From Pseudovibrio ascidiaceicola (lineage in GTDB: Bacteria; Pseudomonadota; Alphaproteobacteria; Rhizobiales; Stappiaceae), in assembly GCF_900114245.1 (NCBI RefSeq), contig NZ_FOSK01000001.1, positions 496,001 to 560,000 of the forward strand: a stretch of 64,000 nucleotides of DNA, in the 5' to 3' direction. A program made the position numbers and the translations under genes. The notes under the pieces are model-generated. The model was given only the letters and a program-made list of their open reading frames with translations. It was not told where the DNA came from and did not search any database. Below are positions 56,927 to 64,000 of the stretch, piece by piece (positions within the stretch are counted from its first letter, which is position 1; each line of letters opens with the position of its first letter).

Positions 56927-57892
56927 TTAGATCTTGCGCAGCGCCACGGTTTCGATGCTGTGGTCTGTTCCCTTTGTCAGGATCAGATCAGCGCGTGGTC
57001 GCGTCGGCAAGATGTTCTGGCGAAGGTTCTCCAGATTGATGTTCTGCCAAAGGTCCTTCGCGATCTCTTGCGCCTTATCATTCGAAATTGTGGAAAATTT
57101 ATGGAAATATGAACCGGGATCTCGGAATGCCGTCTCACGCAGACGCATGAAACGCTCCAGATACCAGCGTTGCAGCACTTGCTCTTCCGCATCAATGTAG
57201 ATGGAAAAGTCAAAGAAATCAGAGACAAAGGGCACTGCCTTGGCCGCTTTAGGTTGATGCGAAGTCTGCAAAACGTTCAGCCCTTCGACGATCAAAATAT
57301 CTGGCTGTTCGACTGTGACATGCTGTCCCGGCATCACATCATAGAAGAAATGAGAGTAAATCGGGGCGCGAACTTTGCGCTCCCCACCCTTAATGTCTGT
57401 CAGAAATTTGAGCAGTGCAGAGCGGTCATAACTCTCAGGAAAGCCCTTCCGACGCATCAAACCTTCTGTTTCCAGAACAGAGTTAGGATACAAAAATCCA
57501 TCGGTGGTAATCAGGTCCACTTTCGGGCTGGCGGGCCAGCGTGAAAGTAGTGCCTGCAACAGGCGGGCTGTCGTTGACTTGCCGACAGAGACCGAACCCG
57601 CAATACCAATGATGAACGGTGTTCGGGTCAACTGCATGCCCAAAAAGCGCTTCGTCGCAAACTGAAGGCTTTGGGAAGCTTCCACGTAATAGGCAAGCAG
57701 ACGAGACAGAGGCAGGTAAATATTCTTCACCTGCTCTTGAGACACAAAGTCATTGAGCGATTGCAGGTCTTCAATTTCCTGCATGCTCAACGTCATTGGT
57801 GTGTCTGCGCGTAAAGACGCCCATTCAGTCTCTGTAAAGACAGAGTAGGGGGACAGGTCCAGCTCTTGCACTGGAGCGAGTTCTTTATGCAT
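56927..57892 (-). CDS. coaA: Pantothenate kinase, type I
   Basis: The 321-residue protein has the P-loop [39 protein letters not shown] and the pattern YSHFFYDV, all typical of CoaA. It phosphorylates pantothenate, the first step of CoA synthesis. The start is ambiguous: ATG 57892 or a TTG five codons earlier; neither has a perfect ribosome-binding site. It lies at the end of the his cluster, as in rhizobia. Confidence 0.94.
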   Translation of the reverse strand: MHKELAPVQELDLSPYSVFTETEWASLRADTPMTLSMQEIEDLQSLNDFVSQEQVKNIYLPLSRLLAYYVEASQSLQFATKRFLGMQLTRTPFIIGIAGSVSVGKSTTARLLQALLSRWPASPKVDLITTDGFLYPNSVLETEGLMRRKGFPESYDRSALLKFLTDIKGGERKVRAPIYSHFFYDVMPGQHVTVEQPDILIVEGLNVLQTSHQPKAAKAVPFVSDFFDFSIYIDAEEQVLQRWYLERFMRLRETAFRDPGSYFHKFSTISNDKAQEIAKDLWQNINLENLRQNILPTRPRADLILTKGTDHSIETVALRKI

Positions 57893-57946
57893 AGCGTTAG
57901 CGCTCAAGGCCCCTCGTGCCTCCCACTTCGCGTGACAGGAAGAAAA

Positions 57947-58270
57947 CTAGTCGTCCGTACGGGACGCTTTTTCTTCCAGTCCAGTTTGTCCGGTGCGTGC
58001 TGCAAGCTTAGCTAGAACTTCATCCAGCGACACATCGGAAACCTTCATAACAACAAGTAGATGATACAGCAGGTCAGCTGCTTCAGAAGCAACGCCGTCC
58101 CTATCACCTTCTACGGCTGCAATCGCAGTTTCAACGGCTTCCTCTCCAAGCTTTTGTGCACACTTGGAAACGCCCTTTGAAATGAGTTTGCGGGTATATG
58201 ACATTTCATCGTCACTGTTCGCACGTGCAGCAACAATAGCCTCTAGGTCCGAAAGGGTAAAATTGGTCAT
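57947..58270 (-). CDS. hisE: Phosphoribosyl-ATP pyrophosphatase
   Basis: The 107-residue MazG-fold protein has [33 protein letters not shown] in pieces and [15 protein letters not shown] with acidic metal ligands. It hydrolyses PR-ATP in the second step of histidine synthesis. It is separate here, not fused to hisI. Confidence 0.94.
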   Translation of the reverse strand: MTNFTLSDLEAIVAARANSDDEMSYTRKLISKGVSKCAQKLGEEAVETAIAAVEGDRDGVASEAADLLYHLLVVMKVSDVSLDEVLAKLAARTGQTGLEEKASRTDD

Positions 58271-58324
58271 TTGGCTAGCCTTGTTGAGGCCGCTTCAGGT
58301 TTACTCTGAATACCTGAGCGAAAT

Positions 58325-59104
58325 TTACTTATCCAGACGCATAGGAATTCCAGCATCTGCCATGTGTTGCTTGGCTTCTTCAATGCTGTAAGTCCCAAAA
58401 TGGAAGATTGAAGCAGCAAGCACAGCAGTCGCGTGTCCGTCACGAACACCCTCAACCAGATGATCCAGAGTTCCAACCCCACCGGAGGCGATCACAGGTA
58501 CATGTACAGCATCCGCAATTGCACGGGTAAGCGGCAAATTGTAGCCCTCTTGCGTGCCATCACGGTCCATAGATGTAACAAGCAACTCACCAGCGCCCAG
58601 ATCCACTGCCTTACGAGCGAACTCAACAGCATCAATGCCGGTTGGCGTACGGCCACCATGTGTGAATATCTCAAAGCGCTCTTCTTCGCCTTCAGCCGAA
58701 ACGCGCTTGGCATCAATGCTGACAACAATACACTGGCTGCCAAATTTCTGAGCTGCTTCCCGAATAAACTCAGGATTTTTCACCGCTGCAGTGTTGATTG
58801 AAACTTTGTCAGCCCCGGCGATCAGTAGTTTGCGGATGTCTTCAACAGTGCGCACACCGCCGCCTACGGTCACTGGCATAAAGCAGGCTTCCGCAGTGCG
58901 TTGCACAACATCATAGATGGTGTCGCGGTTGTCGCTGGAGGCTGTAATGTCAAGGAACGTCAGCTCATCTGCACCAGCTGCGTCATAAGCTTTAGCTGCC
59001 TCAACAGGGTCGCCAGCATCGATCAGGTCAACAAAGTTGACGCCTTTCACAACACGGCCATCCTTCACATCAAGGCATGGAATAATGCGTGCCTTCAGGG
59101 TCAT
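58325..59104 (-). CDS. hisF: Imidazole glycerol phosphate synthase, cyclase subunit
   Basis: The 259-residue TIM barrel has [19 protein letters not shown], with the catalytic Asp, [26 protein letters not shown] and [27 protein letters not shown]. It pairs with HisH to make IGP and AICAR. The hisF start overlaps the hisA stop by four bases. Confidence 0.96.
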   Translation of the reverse strand: MTLKARIIPCLDVKDGRVVKGVNFVDLIDAGDPVEAAKAYDAAGADELTFLDITASSDNRDTIYDVVQRTAEACFMPVTVGGGVRTVEDIRKLLIAGADKVSINTAAVKNPEFIREAAQKFGSQCIVVSIDAKRVSAEGEEERFEIFTHGGRTPTGIDAVEFARKAVDLGAGELLVTSMDRDGTQEGYNLPLTRAIADAVHVPVIASGGVGTLDHLVEGVRDGHATAVLAASIFHFGTYSIEEAKQHMADAGIPMRLDK

Positions 59105-59844
59105 GCGAGGCCCTCACGGCTTTTCTTGATCAGATTAAGTGCTTCAGCAGGGTCAAGACGACCGTCGTACAAGGCACGACCAGAAATCGCGCCCTCAAGA
59201 ATATCGCAATCCGTTTGCACCAGACGCTCAATGTCCTTGATATCTGCCAGACCACCGGACGCAATAATCGGAATGCTCACTGCATTGGCAAGCTCCAAAG
59301 TACTCTCGATGTTCAGGCCTTTCAGCACGCCATCGCGGTCAATGTCGGTGTAGATGATTGCAGCAACGCCAGCATCTTCAAACTGCTTTGCCAGTTCAAT
59401 CACGGTCAGTTCAGAGGTCTCTGCCCAGCCTTCAACGGCAACCTTGCCGCCTTTTGCGTCGATACCAACAGCAATGCGATCAGGGTACTTCTTGCAAGCT
59501 TCCTTCACCAGCTCAGGGTCACGCAGAGCTACGGTGCCGAGAATGACACGTGCAACACCTTTGGCCAGCCAGTTGTCGATGTGCTCCATGGTGCGGATAC
59601 CGCCGCCCAGTTGAACAGGGTTGGTGGTACTGGCAAGGATCGCATCAACAGCTGCGCCGTTTTTGGTTTCACCCGCAAACGCGCCATCAAGGTCAACAAC
59701 GTGCAGCCATTCAAAGCCTTGATCCTGAAACGCCTTTGCCTGCGCACCTGGGTCATCGTTAAACACGGTTGCCTGATCCATGTCGCCCAGTTTCAAACGA
59801 ACGCACTGGCCGCCTTTAAGGTCAATCGCTGGAAAAATAATCAT
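59101..59844 (-). CDS. hisA: ProFAR isomerase
   Basis: The 247-residue TIM barrel begins [20 protein letters not shown], has [26 protein letters not shown] and [11 protein letters not shown]. It isomerises ProFAR to PRFAR. The four-base overlap with hisF shows coupling. Confidence 0.96.
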   Translation of the reverse strand: MIIFPAIDLKGGQCVRLKLGDMDQATVFNDDPGAQAKAFQDQGFEWLHVVDLDGAFAGETKNGAAVDAILASTTNPVQLGGGIRTMEHIDNWLAKGVARVILGTVALRDPELVKEACKKYPDRIAVGIDAKGGKVAVEGWAETSELTVIELAKQFEDAGVAAIIYTDIDRDGVLKGLNIESTLELANAVSIPIIASGGLADIKDIERLVQTDCDILEGAISGRALYDGRLDPAEALNLIKKSREGLA

Positions 59845-59889
59845 AGTTCTGTCCTTGGACTTGTCTGTGTCACTGAAAGCGGGCAGCCG

Positions 59890-60543
59890 TTACGGCGCCC
59901 AGCTCAGGAAATTGGAAATCAAAGAGAGGCCGAGCTTCTGGCTCTTTTCCGGGTGAAACTGCGTGCCGACCATGTTGTCTCGTCCAACCATCGCAGTGAA
60001 CTCACCCGCATAGTCAAAGCTTGCCAAACGGTGTTCAGGGTTCGCGGTCGCAAAGTGATAGGAGTGCACGAAGTAAGCGTGCAGGCCATCACCGCCGGTA
60101 TTGATGCCTTCAAGCACCGGATGCTCATCACCGGTAACGTTGATGGTGTTCCAGCCCATGTGAGGAATTTTCAGCTCAGGATTAGCTGGTTTCATCGCAG
60201 TGACGTCACCACTGATCCAGTCCAGCCCCTCGGCTTTCTCAAATTCAAGCCCGCGAGTCGCCAACAGTTGCATACCCACGCAAATCCCCATGAAAGGTTT
60301 GCCTTTGGTCAGCACAGCTTCCGCCAACGCCTCTTCCATACCGCCAACAGCCTGCAGGCCACGACGACAATCGGCAAAAGCGCCCACGCCTGGCAGCACA
60401 ATGCGGTCAGCCTTGGCAACAACTGAAGGATCAGAAGTTACCGTCACCTCATGAGTATGATGATGGTTATGGGCTGCATGCTCAAACGCTTTTGCTGCGG
60501 AGCGCAAGTTGCCAGAACCATAATCAATAATTGCCACACTCAT
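59890..60543 (-). CDS. hisH: Imidazole glycerol phosphate synthase, glutaminase subunit
   Basis: The 217-residue class I glutaminase has [13 protein letters not shown], the nucleophile Cys in [12 protein letters not shown], and His/Glu in [10 protein letters not shown]. It supplies ammonia to HisF. Confidence 0.96.
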   Translation of the reverse strand: MSVAIIDYGSGNLRSAAKAFEHAAHNHHHTHEVTVTSDPSVVAKADRIVLPGVGAFADCRRGLQAVGGMEEALAEAVLTKGKPFMGICVGMQLLATRGLEFEKAEGLDWISGDVTAMKPANPELKIPHMGWNTINVTGDEHPVLEGINTGGDGLHAYFVHSYHFATANPEHRLASFDYAGEFTAMVGRDNMVGTQFHPEKSQKLGLSLISNFLSWAP

Positions 60544-60556
60544 GAAGAAACTCCTG

Positions 60557-61030
60557 TTATCGCTTGAGTGTCATTCCAACGACGTCAGTGTCGCTGGTTT
60601 GTGGAGCCATTGGCCCCTGTGGAAGCCGCACTTCACTTTTGGCTTTGGAAACGCGGTCAAAGAAACGAATTTCTGCCTCATCCAGATTGGCGGCAGTGAT
60701 AAACCCGACAGTCTGCCAGTTTTTGCGGCGCAGGCTCCAGCTTTTCAAGAACCCGGCTTCCATCGCAAAAAACAAAGTGGCCAGCACGGTGATAAAGCCG
60801 CCAGTGGTCGACCCAAAGGCTTCAGCAATAAACACCAGCGCAATGATTGCTGCCAGATAACCGAGGAAGACCAGCCACATCCGGTTGTACAAAGACCAGA
60901 GGAGAGGGAAGAGCATCGCCCACCACGAGAAACCGTCTTTCACGAACTTGATGTTTCGTGCGTCCTCGTCCCTCAGGTGGTCAAGTGAAACCCCTGGTTC
61001 GGTCATGACATAATAGACAGCCAATTGCAT
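60557..61030 (-). CDS. DUF2628 membrane protein in the his operon
   Basis: The 157-residue protein has an N-terminal soluble part ([17 protein letters not shown], the family's usual [23 protein letters not shown] start) and three hydrophobic segments (to about residue 105). It lies between hisB and hisH, an association kept in rhizobia, but no role in histidine synthesis is known to me. The C-terminal third is soluble and basic. Confidence 0.85.
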   Translation of the reverse strand: MQLAVYYVMTEPGVSLDHLRDEDARNIKFVKDGFSWWAMLFPLLWSLYNRMWLVFLGYLAAIIALVFIAEAFGSTTGGFITVLATLFFAMEAGFLKSWSLRRKNWQTVGFITAANLDEAEIRFFDRVSKAKSEVRLPQGPMAPQTSDTDVVGMTLKR

Positions 61031-61065
61031 TCTCCCTGAACAAACAGAGCTGCGGGCCGAAAAGG

Positions 61066-61659
61066 TTAGCCGCCAAGCTGACCTTTTGTAGTTGGCACGC
61101 GTCCACTCTGGCGTGGATCTGGTTCGATAGCTGTGCGTACAGTACGCGCAACTGCTTTAAAGCATGTTTCCGCAATATGATGGCAATTGGTGCCATATAG
61201 GTTTGCAATGTGCAGTGTAAAACCTGCATTCATGGCAAACGCACGGAAGAACTCCTCAAAAAGCTCAACATCAAACGTGCCAACCTTGTCCCTTGGGAAG
61301 TCTACCTGCCAGACAAGGAAAGGACGACCGGAGACATCCAGAGCCACGCGGGTCAGGGCTTCATCCATCGCAAGGTGCGTGTCTGCATAGCGGGTGATGC
61401 CGCTCATGTCGCCAAGCGCTTCTTTAAACGCTTGCCCCAGAGCAATGCCCACATCCTCGGTGGTGTGGTGGTCGTCAATATGGGTGTCACCATCTGCGCG
61501 GATCGTCATGTCCACGAGCGAATGTCGGGAAAGCTGTTCCAACATATGATCAAAGAAACCAACACCGGTTTTGATGTCGTACTTGCCTGTGCCATCCAGA
61601 TTGATGGAAACAGAGATCGTCGTTTCTTTTGTGCCGCGGGCAATAGTGGCCTGACGCAT
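61066..61659 (-). CDS. hisB: Imidazoleglycerol-phosphate dehydratase
   Basis: The 197-residue protein has the duplicated metal-binding pattern [35 protein letters not shown] and the second-half [14 protein letters not shown]. It dehydrates IGP. ATG 61659 was chosen because the frame upstream has no family match. Confidence 0.96.
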   Translation of the reverse strand: MRQATIARGTKETTISVSINLDGTGKYDIKTGVGFFDHMLEQLSRHSLVDMTIRADGDTHIDDHHTTEDVGIALGQAFKEALGDMSGITRYADTHLAMDEALTRVALDVSGRPFLVWQVDFPRDKVGTFDVELFEEFFRAFAMNAGFTLHIANLYGTNCHHIAETCFKAVARTVRTAIEPDPRQSGRVPTTKGQLGG

Positions 61660-61863
61660 GGGATGTCCCTTGATAAGTTTATAGTCCTTATACTCGTGCA
61701 AAACCCCTGCACAAGCATTTAAAGACGCGCCGTTTTAACAGGCTAAGGGATCGCTGAAAATACCCAAAGATGAAAAAGCTAGGATCTGCTACTCCCTCTG
61801 GTATTTCTCGGCACAAACTGTTAGGAACTGAGCCGTTTATCTAGCAGATATTTGGAGCCTCGC

Positions 61864-62580
61864 ATGTCTTATCGCCCAGCAAATGCAGTTGATCGCCTGA
61901 TCCTCCCTCTGGATGTTCCAACAGTTGATGAGGCCCGCCAGCTCGTCAAGCAAACACAAGGGCTTGTAGGCACTTACAAAATCGGCATGCAACTCCAGTT
62001 CGCAGGAGGTCTTCAGTTCGCTGAAGAAATGGCGAAGGAAGGGCACTCCATCTTTCTGGATGTGAAGCTCCTGGATATTGACAACACCATCACCAGCGCA
62101 GTGAAAAACGTCGCAAAAATGGGCATGAAGTTCATGACCGTGCACGCTTACCCGAAAAATATGCGCGCAGCCGTAAGGGCATTGGAAGAAGTCGGCAACA
62201 AAGACCTCTGCCTGCTAGGCGTTACCGTGCTCACCTCAATGGATGAGCAAGACCTCAAAGACGCAGGTTATGTCGGCCCAACAGCAACCTTGGTGGAACA
62301 GCGCGCTCTTGATGCGGTTACCGCAGGTGTCGGCGGCATCGTCTGCTCGCCAATGGAATCCGCTGCCATGCGCGCCAAAGTTGGCGATAAGCTCTGCATC
62401 GTGACCCCAGGCGTACGCCCTAAAGGTGCAGATGCTGGTGATCAGCGTCGCGTCATGACCCCATACGATGCCATCAAAGCAGGGTCCGACTACCTCGTCA
62501 TCGGCCGGCCAATCTACCGCGCTGAAGACCCCCGCGCAGCAGCTGAAGCTGTGGTCGCTGAGATCGAGAGCGCTCTGTAA
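61864..62580 (+). CDS. pyrF: Orotidine 5'-phosphate decarboxylase
   Basis: The 238-residue TIM barrel has ILPLDVPTVDEARQLV, the catalytic FLDVKLLDIDNTITSAV and VTPGVRPKGADAGDQRRVMTP. It makes UMP. ATG 61864 follows TTGGAGCC; an in-frame TTG four codons earlier is not needed. It diverges from hisB. Confidence 0.95.
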   Translation: MSYRPANAVDRLILPLDVPTVDEARQLVKQTQGLVGTYKIGMQLQFAGGLQFAEEMAKEGHSIFLDVKLLDIDNTITSAVKNVAKMGMKFMTVHAYPKNMRAAVRALEEVGNKDLCLLGVTVLTSMDEQDLKDAGYVGPTATLVEQRALDAVTAGVGGIVCSPMESAAMRAKVGDKLCIVTPGVRPKGADAGDQRRVMTPYDAIKAGSDYLVIGRPIYRAEDPRAAAEAVVAEIESAL

Positions 62581-62602
62581 GGCCCAAACTGCACAAACTC
62601 GT

Positions 62603-62630
62603 GAGCCTCTGTCATGCAGAGGCTCTTTTT
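62603..62630 (+). terminator. Intrinsic terminator after pyrF
   Basis: GAGCCTCTG-tcatg-CAGAGGCTC perfect nine-pair stem followed by five T residues. Confidence 0.88.
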
Positions 62631-62715
62631 GCTTCATCTGTCTTTGTCTCTTGAACAAAGGCTTAAGCTGCTCTGGGTACCATTTGCGCGATCTGCACGA
62701 GAGGGAGCGCATTTT

Positions 62716-63384
62716 ATGGAAACTATTCTCATCACAGGCTTTGGCGCGTATGCCAATACGCCTACCAATCCGGCAGAAAAGCTTGCGCTGGCGCTGGATG
62801 GTGAAGAGATCGCTGGTGCTAAGATTGTCTCTCGCATCGTCTCCGGCAGCTATTTTCACTGCATAGAAGAAACCGTGGCCGCCATGGAAGAGCTGAAACC
62901 CAGCTCTGTCCTAATGCTGGGCGAATATGGTGGTCGCTCCATGATCACTCTGGAGCGCCTCGCACAAAACCTCAACGACTGTGCCCGTTACGGCGTAACC
63001 GACACCGCAGGTGTCACACTTCAGGGCGAGTTGACCGTGCCAGATGGGCCGGTTGGCTACTACGCAACTGTTCCTCTGCGCGCCATGACACAAGCCATGC
63101 GGGATGCTGGGGTACCAACGGATATCTCGGACTCAGCTGCCACGTTCTGTTGCAATCATCTCATGTACGGTGTCTTGCACCACATCGTGAAACACAATCT
63201 CCCGGTTCGGGCTGGTTGGGTGCACCTGCCTCATTTGCCAGAGGTTGCTGCTATGATCCAAAACCTCGGTGCTCCAAGCATGTCCGTCGACACTCTGGTC
63301 AAAGGCATGCGAGCCGGAATTGAAGCGTTACAGGCAAATCATCAGGACCAGAACATCAATATCATCTCCAAGATGTTGATCTGA
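62716..63384 (+). CDS. pcp: Pyroglutamyl-peptidase I
   Basis: The 222-residue C15 peptidase has the usual start ILITGFGAYANTPTNPAEKL, catalytic Glu in MITLERLAQN, nucleophile Cys in ATFCCNHLMYG and His in GWVHLPHLPE. It removes N-terminal pyroglutamate from peptides; a cytoplasmic partner to the Yej peptide importer is conceivable but unproven. ATG 62716 was chosen because the frame upstream reads through the pyrF terminator. Confidence 0.93.
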   Translation: METILITGFGAYANTPTNPAEKLALALDGEEIAGAKIVSRIVSGSYFHCIEETVAAMEELKPSSVLMLGEYGGRSMITLERLAQNLNDCARYGVTDTAGVTLQGELTVPDGPVGYYATVPLRAMTQAMRDAGVPTDISDSAATFCCNHLMYGVLHHIVKHNLPVRAGWVHLPHLPEVAAMIQNLGAPSMSVDTLVKGMRAGIEALQANHQDQNINIISKMLI

Positions 63385-63762
63385 AAAGAGCATGCCCGGG
63401 CACGAATAAAGTGATGCATCGGGCACAAAAGCGCCTTTCAACACTTATCCATACCCTCTGACGCCGAGTTTAGCAGATGTGATCAGGTTGGGTTGTGCTT
63501 TTCAAATCTCACAACTTATACGACTGCCCTCGCAGTTTTGCGGGTCAGCCCAGATCACAGCGGCGTTATTTAGGTGGTAAGATTGACGATTTCCGCACGC
63601 CCATCACGGCTTTGTGTCTCATAGAAGACAGTTTCTGCCCTTATTCCAATTCATAGTGGTGACGAGAACTTCCTGCCTCAAAAACGGGGAGCTCTTAGGA
63701 GAAAATTCGATATTTTCTGCCACTATAGAAACAAATGGATTGGATGGTCTGTCTTGCAGAAT
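63385..63762. other. 378-base gap between pcp and the last gene
   Basis: TGCCCG (63393-63398) can pair with CGGGCA (63420-63425) right after pcp, a weak terminator candidate. No repeat copy, tRNA or gene is recognisable in the rest. Confidence 0.5.
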
Positions 63763-64000
63763 ATGACACCGCAAACACTTATGAATAAGGTTGCATCGGA
63801 TGGCGGCATGGAAGCACCTGTCTTTAATACAGACGGTGAGTGTACGCTGAATGCCGATGATATTGAGATCCACATGCGGGCCTGCGACAAGCGCCTGAAG
63901 ATGATGGCCTACCTCTCAGAGGATGCCGACGTACCGCAGCATGTCATGGTTCAGATGCTGCACGAGAACCACACCGCAAAGAACCGCTTTACCTTCATTC
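63763..64000 (+). CDS. Start of an unknown gene, cut by the window end
   Basis: From ATG 63763 the frame is open to the right edge, about 79 residues (MTPQTLMNKVASDGG..., later RACDKRLKMMAYLSED). A TTG three codons upstream or ATG at 63781 are alternative starts. The visible part is acidic then helical and polar with no signal peptide; no family recognised. Confidence 0.5.
   Translation, partial: MTPQTLMNKVASDGGMEAPVFNTDGECTLNADDIEIHMRACDKRLKMMAYLSEDADVPQHVMVQMLHENHTAKNRFTFI

Noticed and set aside
59089-60426. Plus-strand 445-codon frame opposite hisA/hisH
   Set aside because: Antisense shadow of conserved histidine genes on the minus strand.

Overview
The window reads as a chromosomal, housekeeping-rich segment of an alphaproteobacterium of the order Hyphomicrobiales. 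A marine Stappiaceae/Pseudovibrio-like genome is my best guess from memory, supported by moderate GC, the run lnt-praR-metK-trmB-rimP-nusA-ylxR-infB-rbfA-truB-rpsO-pnp, the his cluster hisB-DUF2628-hisH-hisA-hisF-hisE-coaA, a Yej-type peptide importer, a membrane-anchored CycM-like cytochrome c and a 1602-residue NAD-glutamate dehydrogenase. No rRNA, CRISPR array, phage or transposase gene was seen, and no tRNA gene could be recognised.

Layout: 0-5.6 kb, RNA modification/maturation and envelope genes in one direction (miaB end, phoH, ybeY, corC-like, lnt). 5.8-8.3 kb, praR-like regulator, metK, trmB. 8.5-19.5 kb, the transcription/translation block (rimP, nusA, ylxR fusion, infB, rbfA, truB, rpsO, pnp) with clear intrinsic terminators and a hairpin-rich pnp leader. 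19.5-22.9 kb, an EamA exporter, an 830-base gap with unusually strong RNA-like secondary structure, dapB and gpmA. 23.0-25.4 kb, an accessory patch: an AT-rich promoter region, a 35-residue peptide gene, an uncharacterised gene, a flavin-oxidase-like gene and a second, altered phosphoglycerate mutase. 25.4-28.6 kb, adenosine kinase-like, pheA, cycM. 28.8-36.5 kb, a five-gene Yej-type peptide ABC importer with two different binding proteins. 36.6-42.8 kb, small membrane proteins, ftsY, mtaB, dapF and an L,D-transpeptidase-like gene on the minus strand. 43-46.9 kb, a response regulator, a cyclic-nucleotide-binding protein, an Lrp/LysE divergent pair and two small exported proteins. 46.9-53.7 kb, leuD, argC, giant glutamate dehydrogenase. 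53.8-56.6 kb, small and exported proteins. 56.9-61.7 kb, the his/coaA cluster. 61.8-64 kb, pyrF, pcp and the start of an unknown gene.

Functional themes: ribosome assembly and RNA turnover (ybeY, rimP, rbfA, rpsO, pnp, nusA), tRNA modification (miaB, mtaB, trmB, truB), amino-acid biosynthesis and nitrogen flow (dapB, dapF, pheA, his genes, leuD, argC, glutamate dehydrogenase), peptide uptake and breakdown (yej, pcp) and amino-acid export (two LysE-type proteins, one next to an Lrp regulator).

The most interesting non-textbook items are the peptide-led accessory patch at 23.2-25.4 kb, a dispersed two-hairpin repeat of about 104 bases (two good copies and one decayed), the unexplained folded intergenic region at 20.64-21.0 kb, and the hairpins in the metK and pnp leaders. 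All functional calls come from reading motifs by eye; no database search was run.
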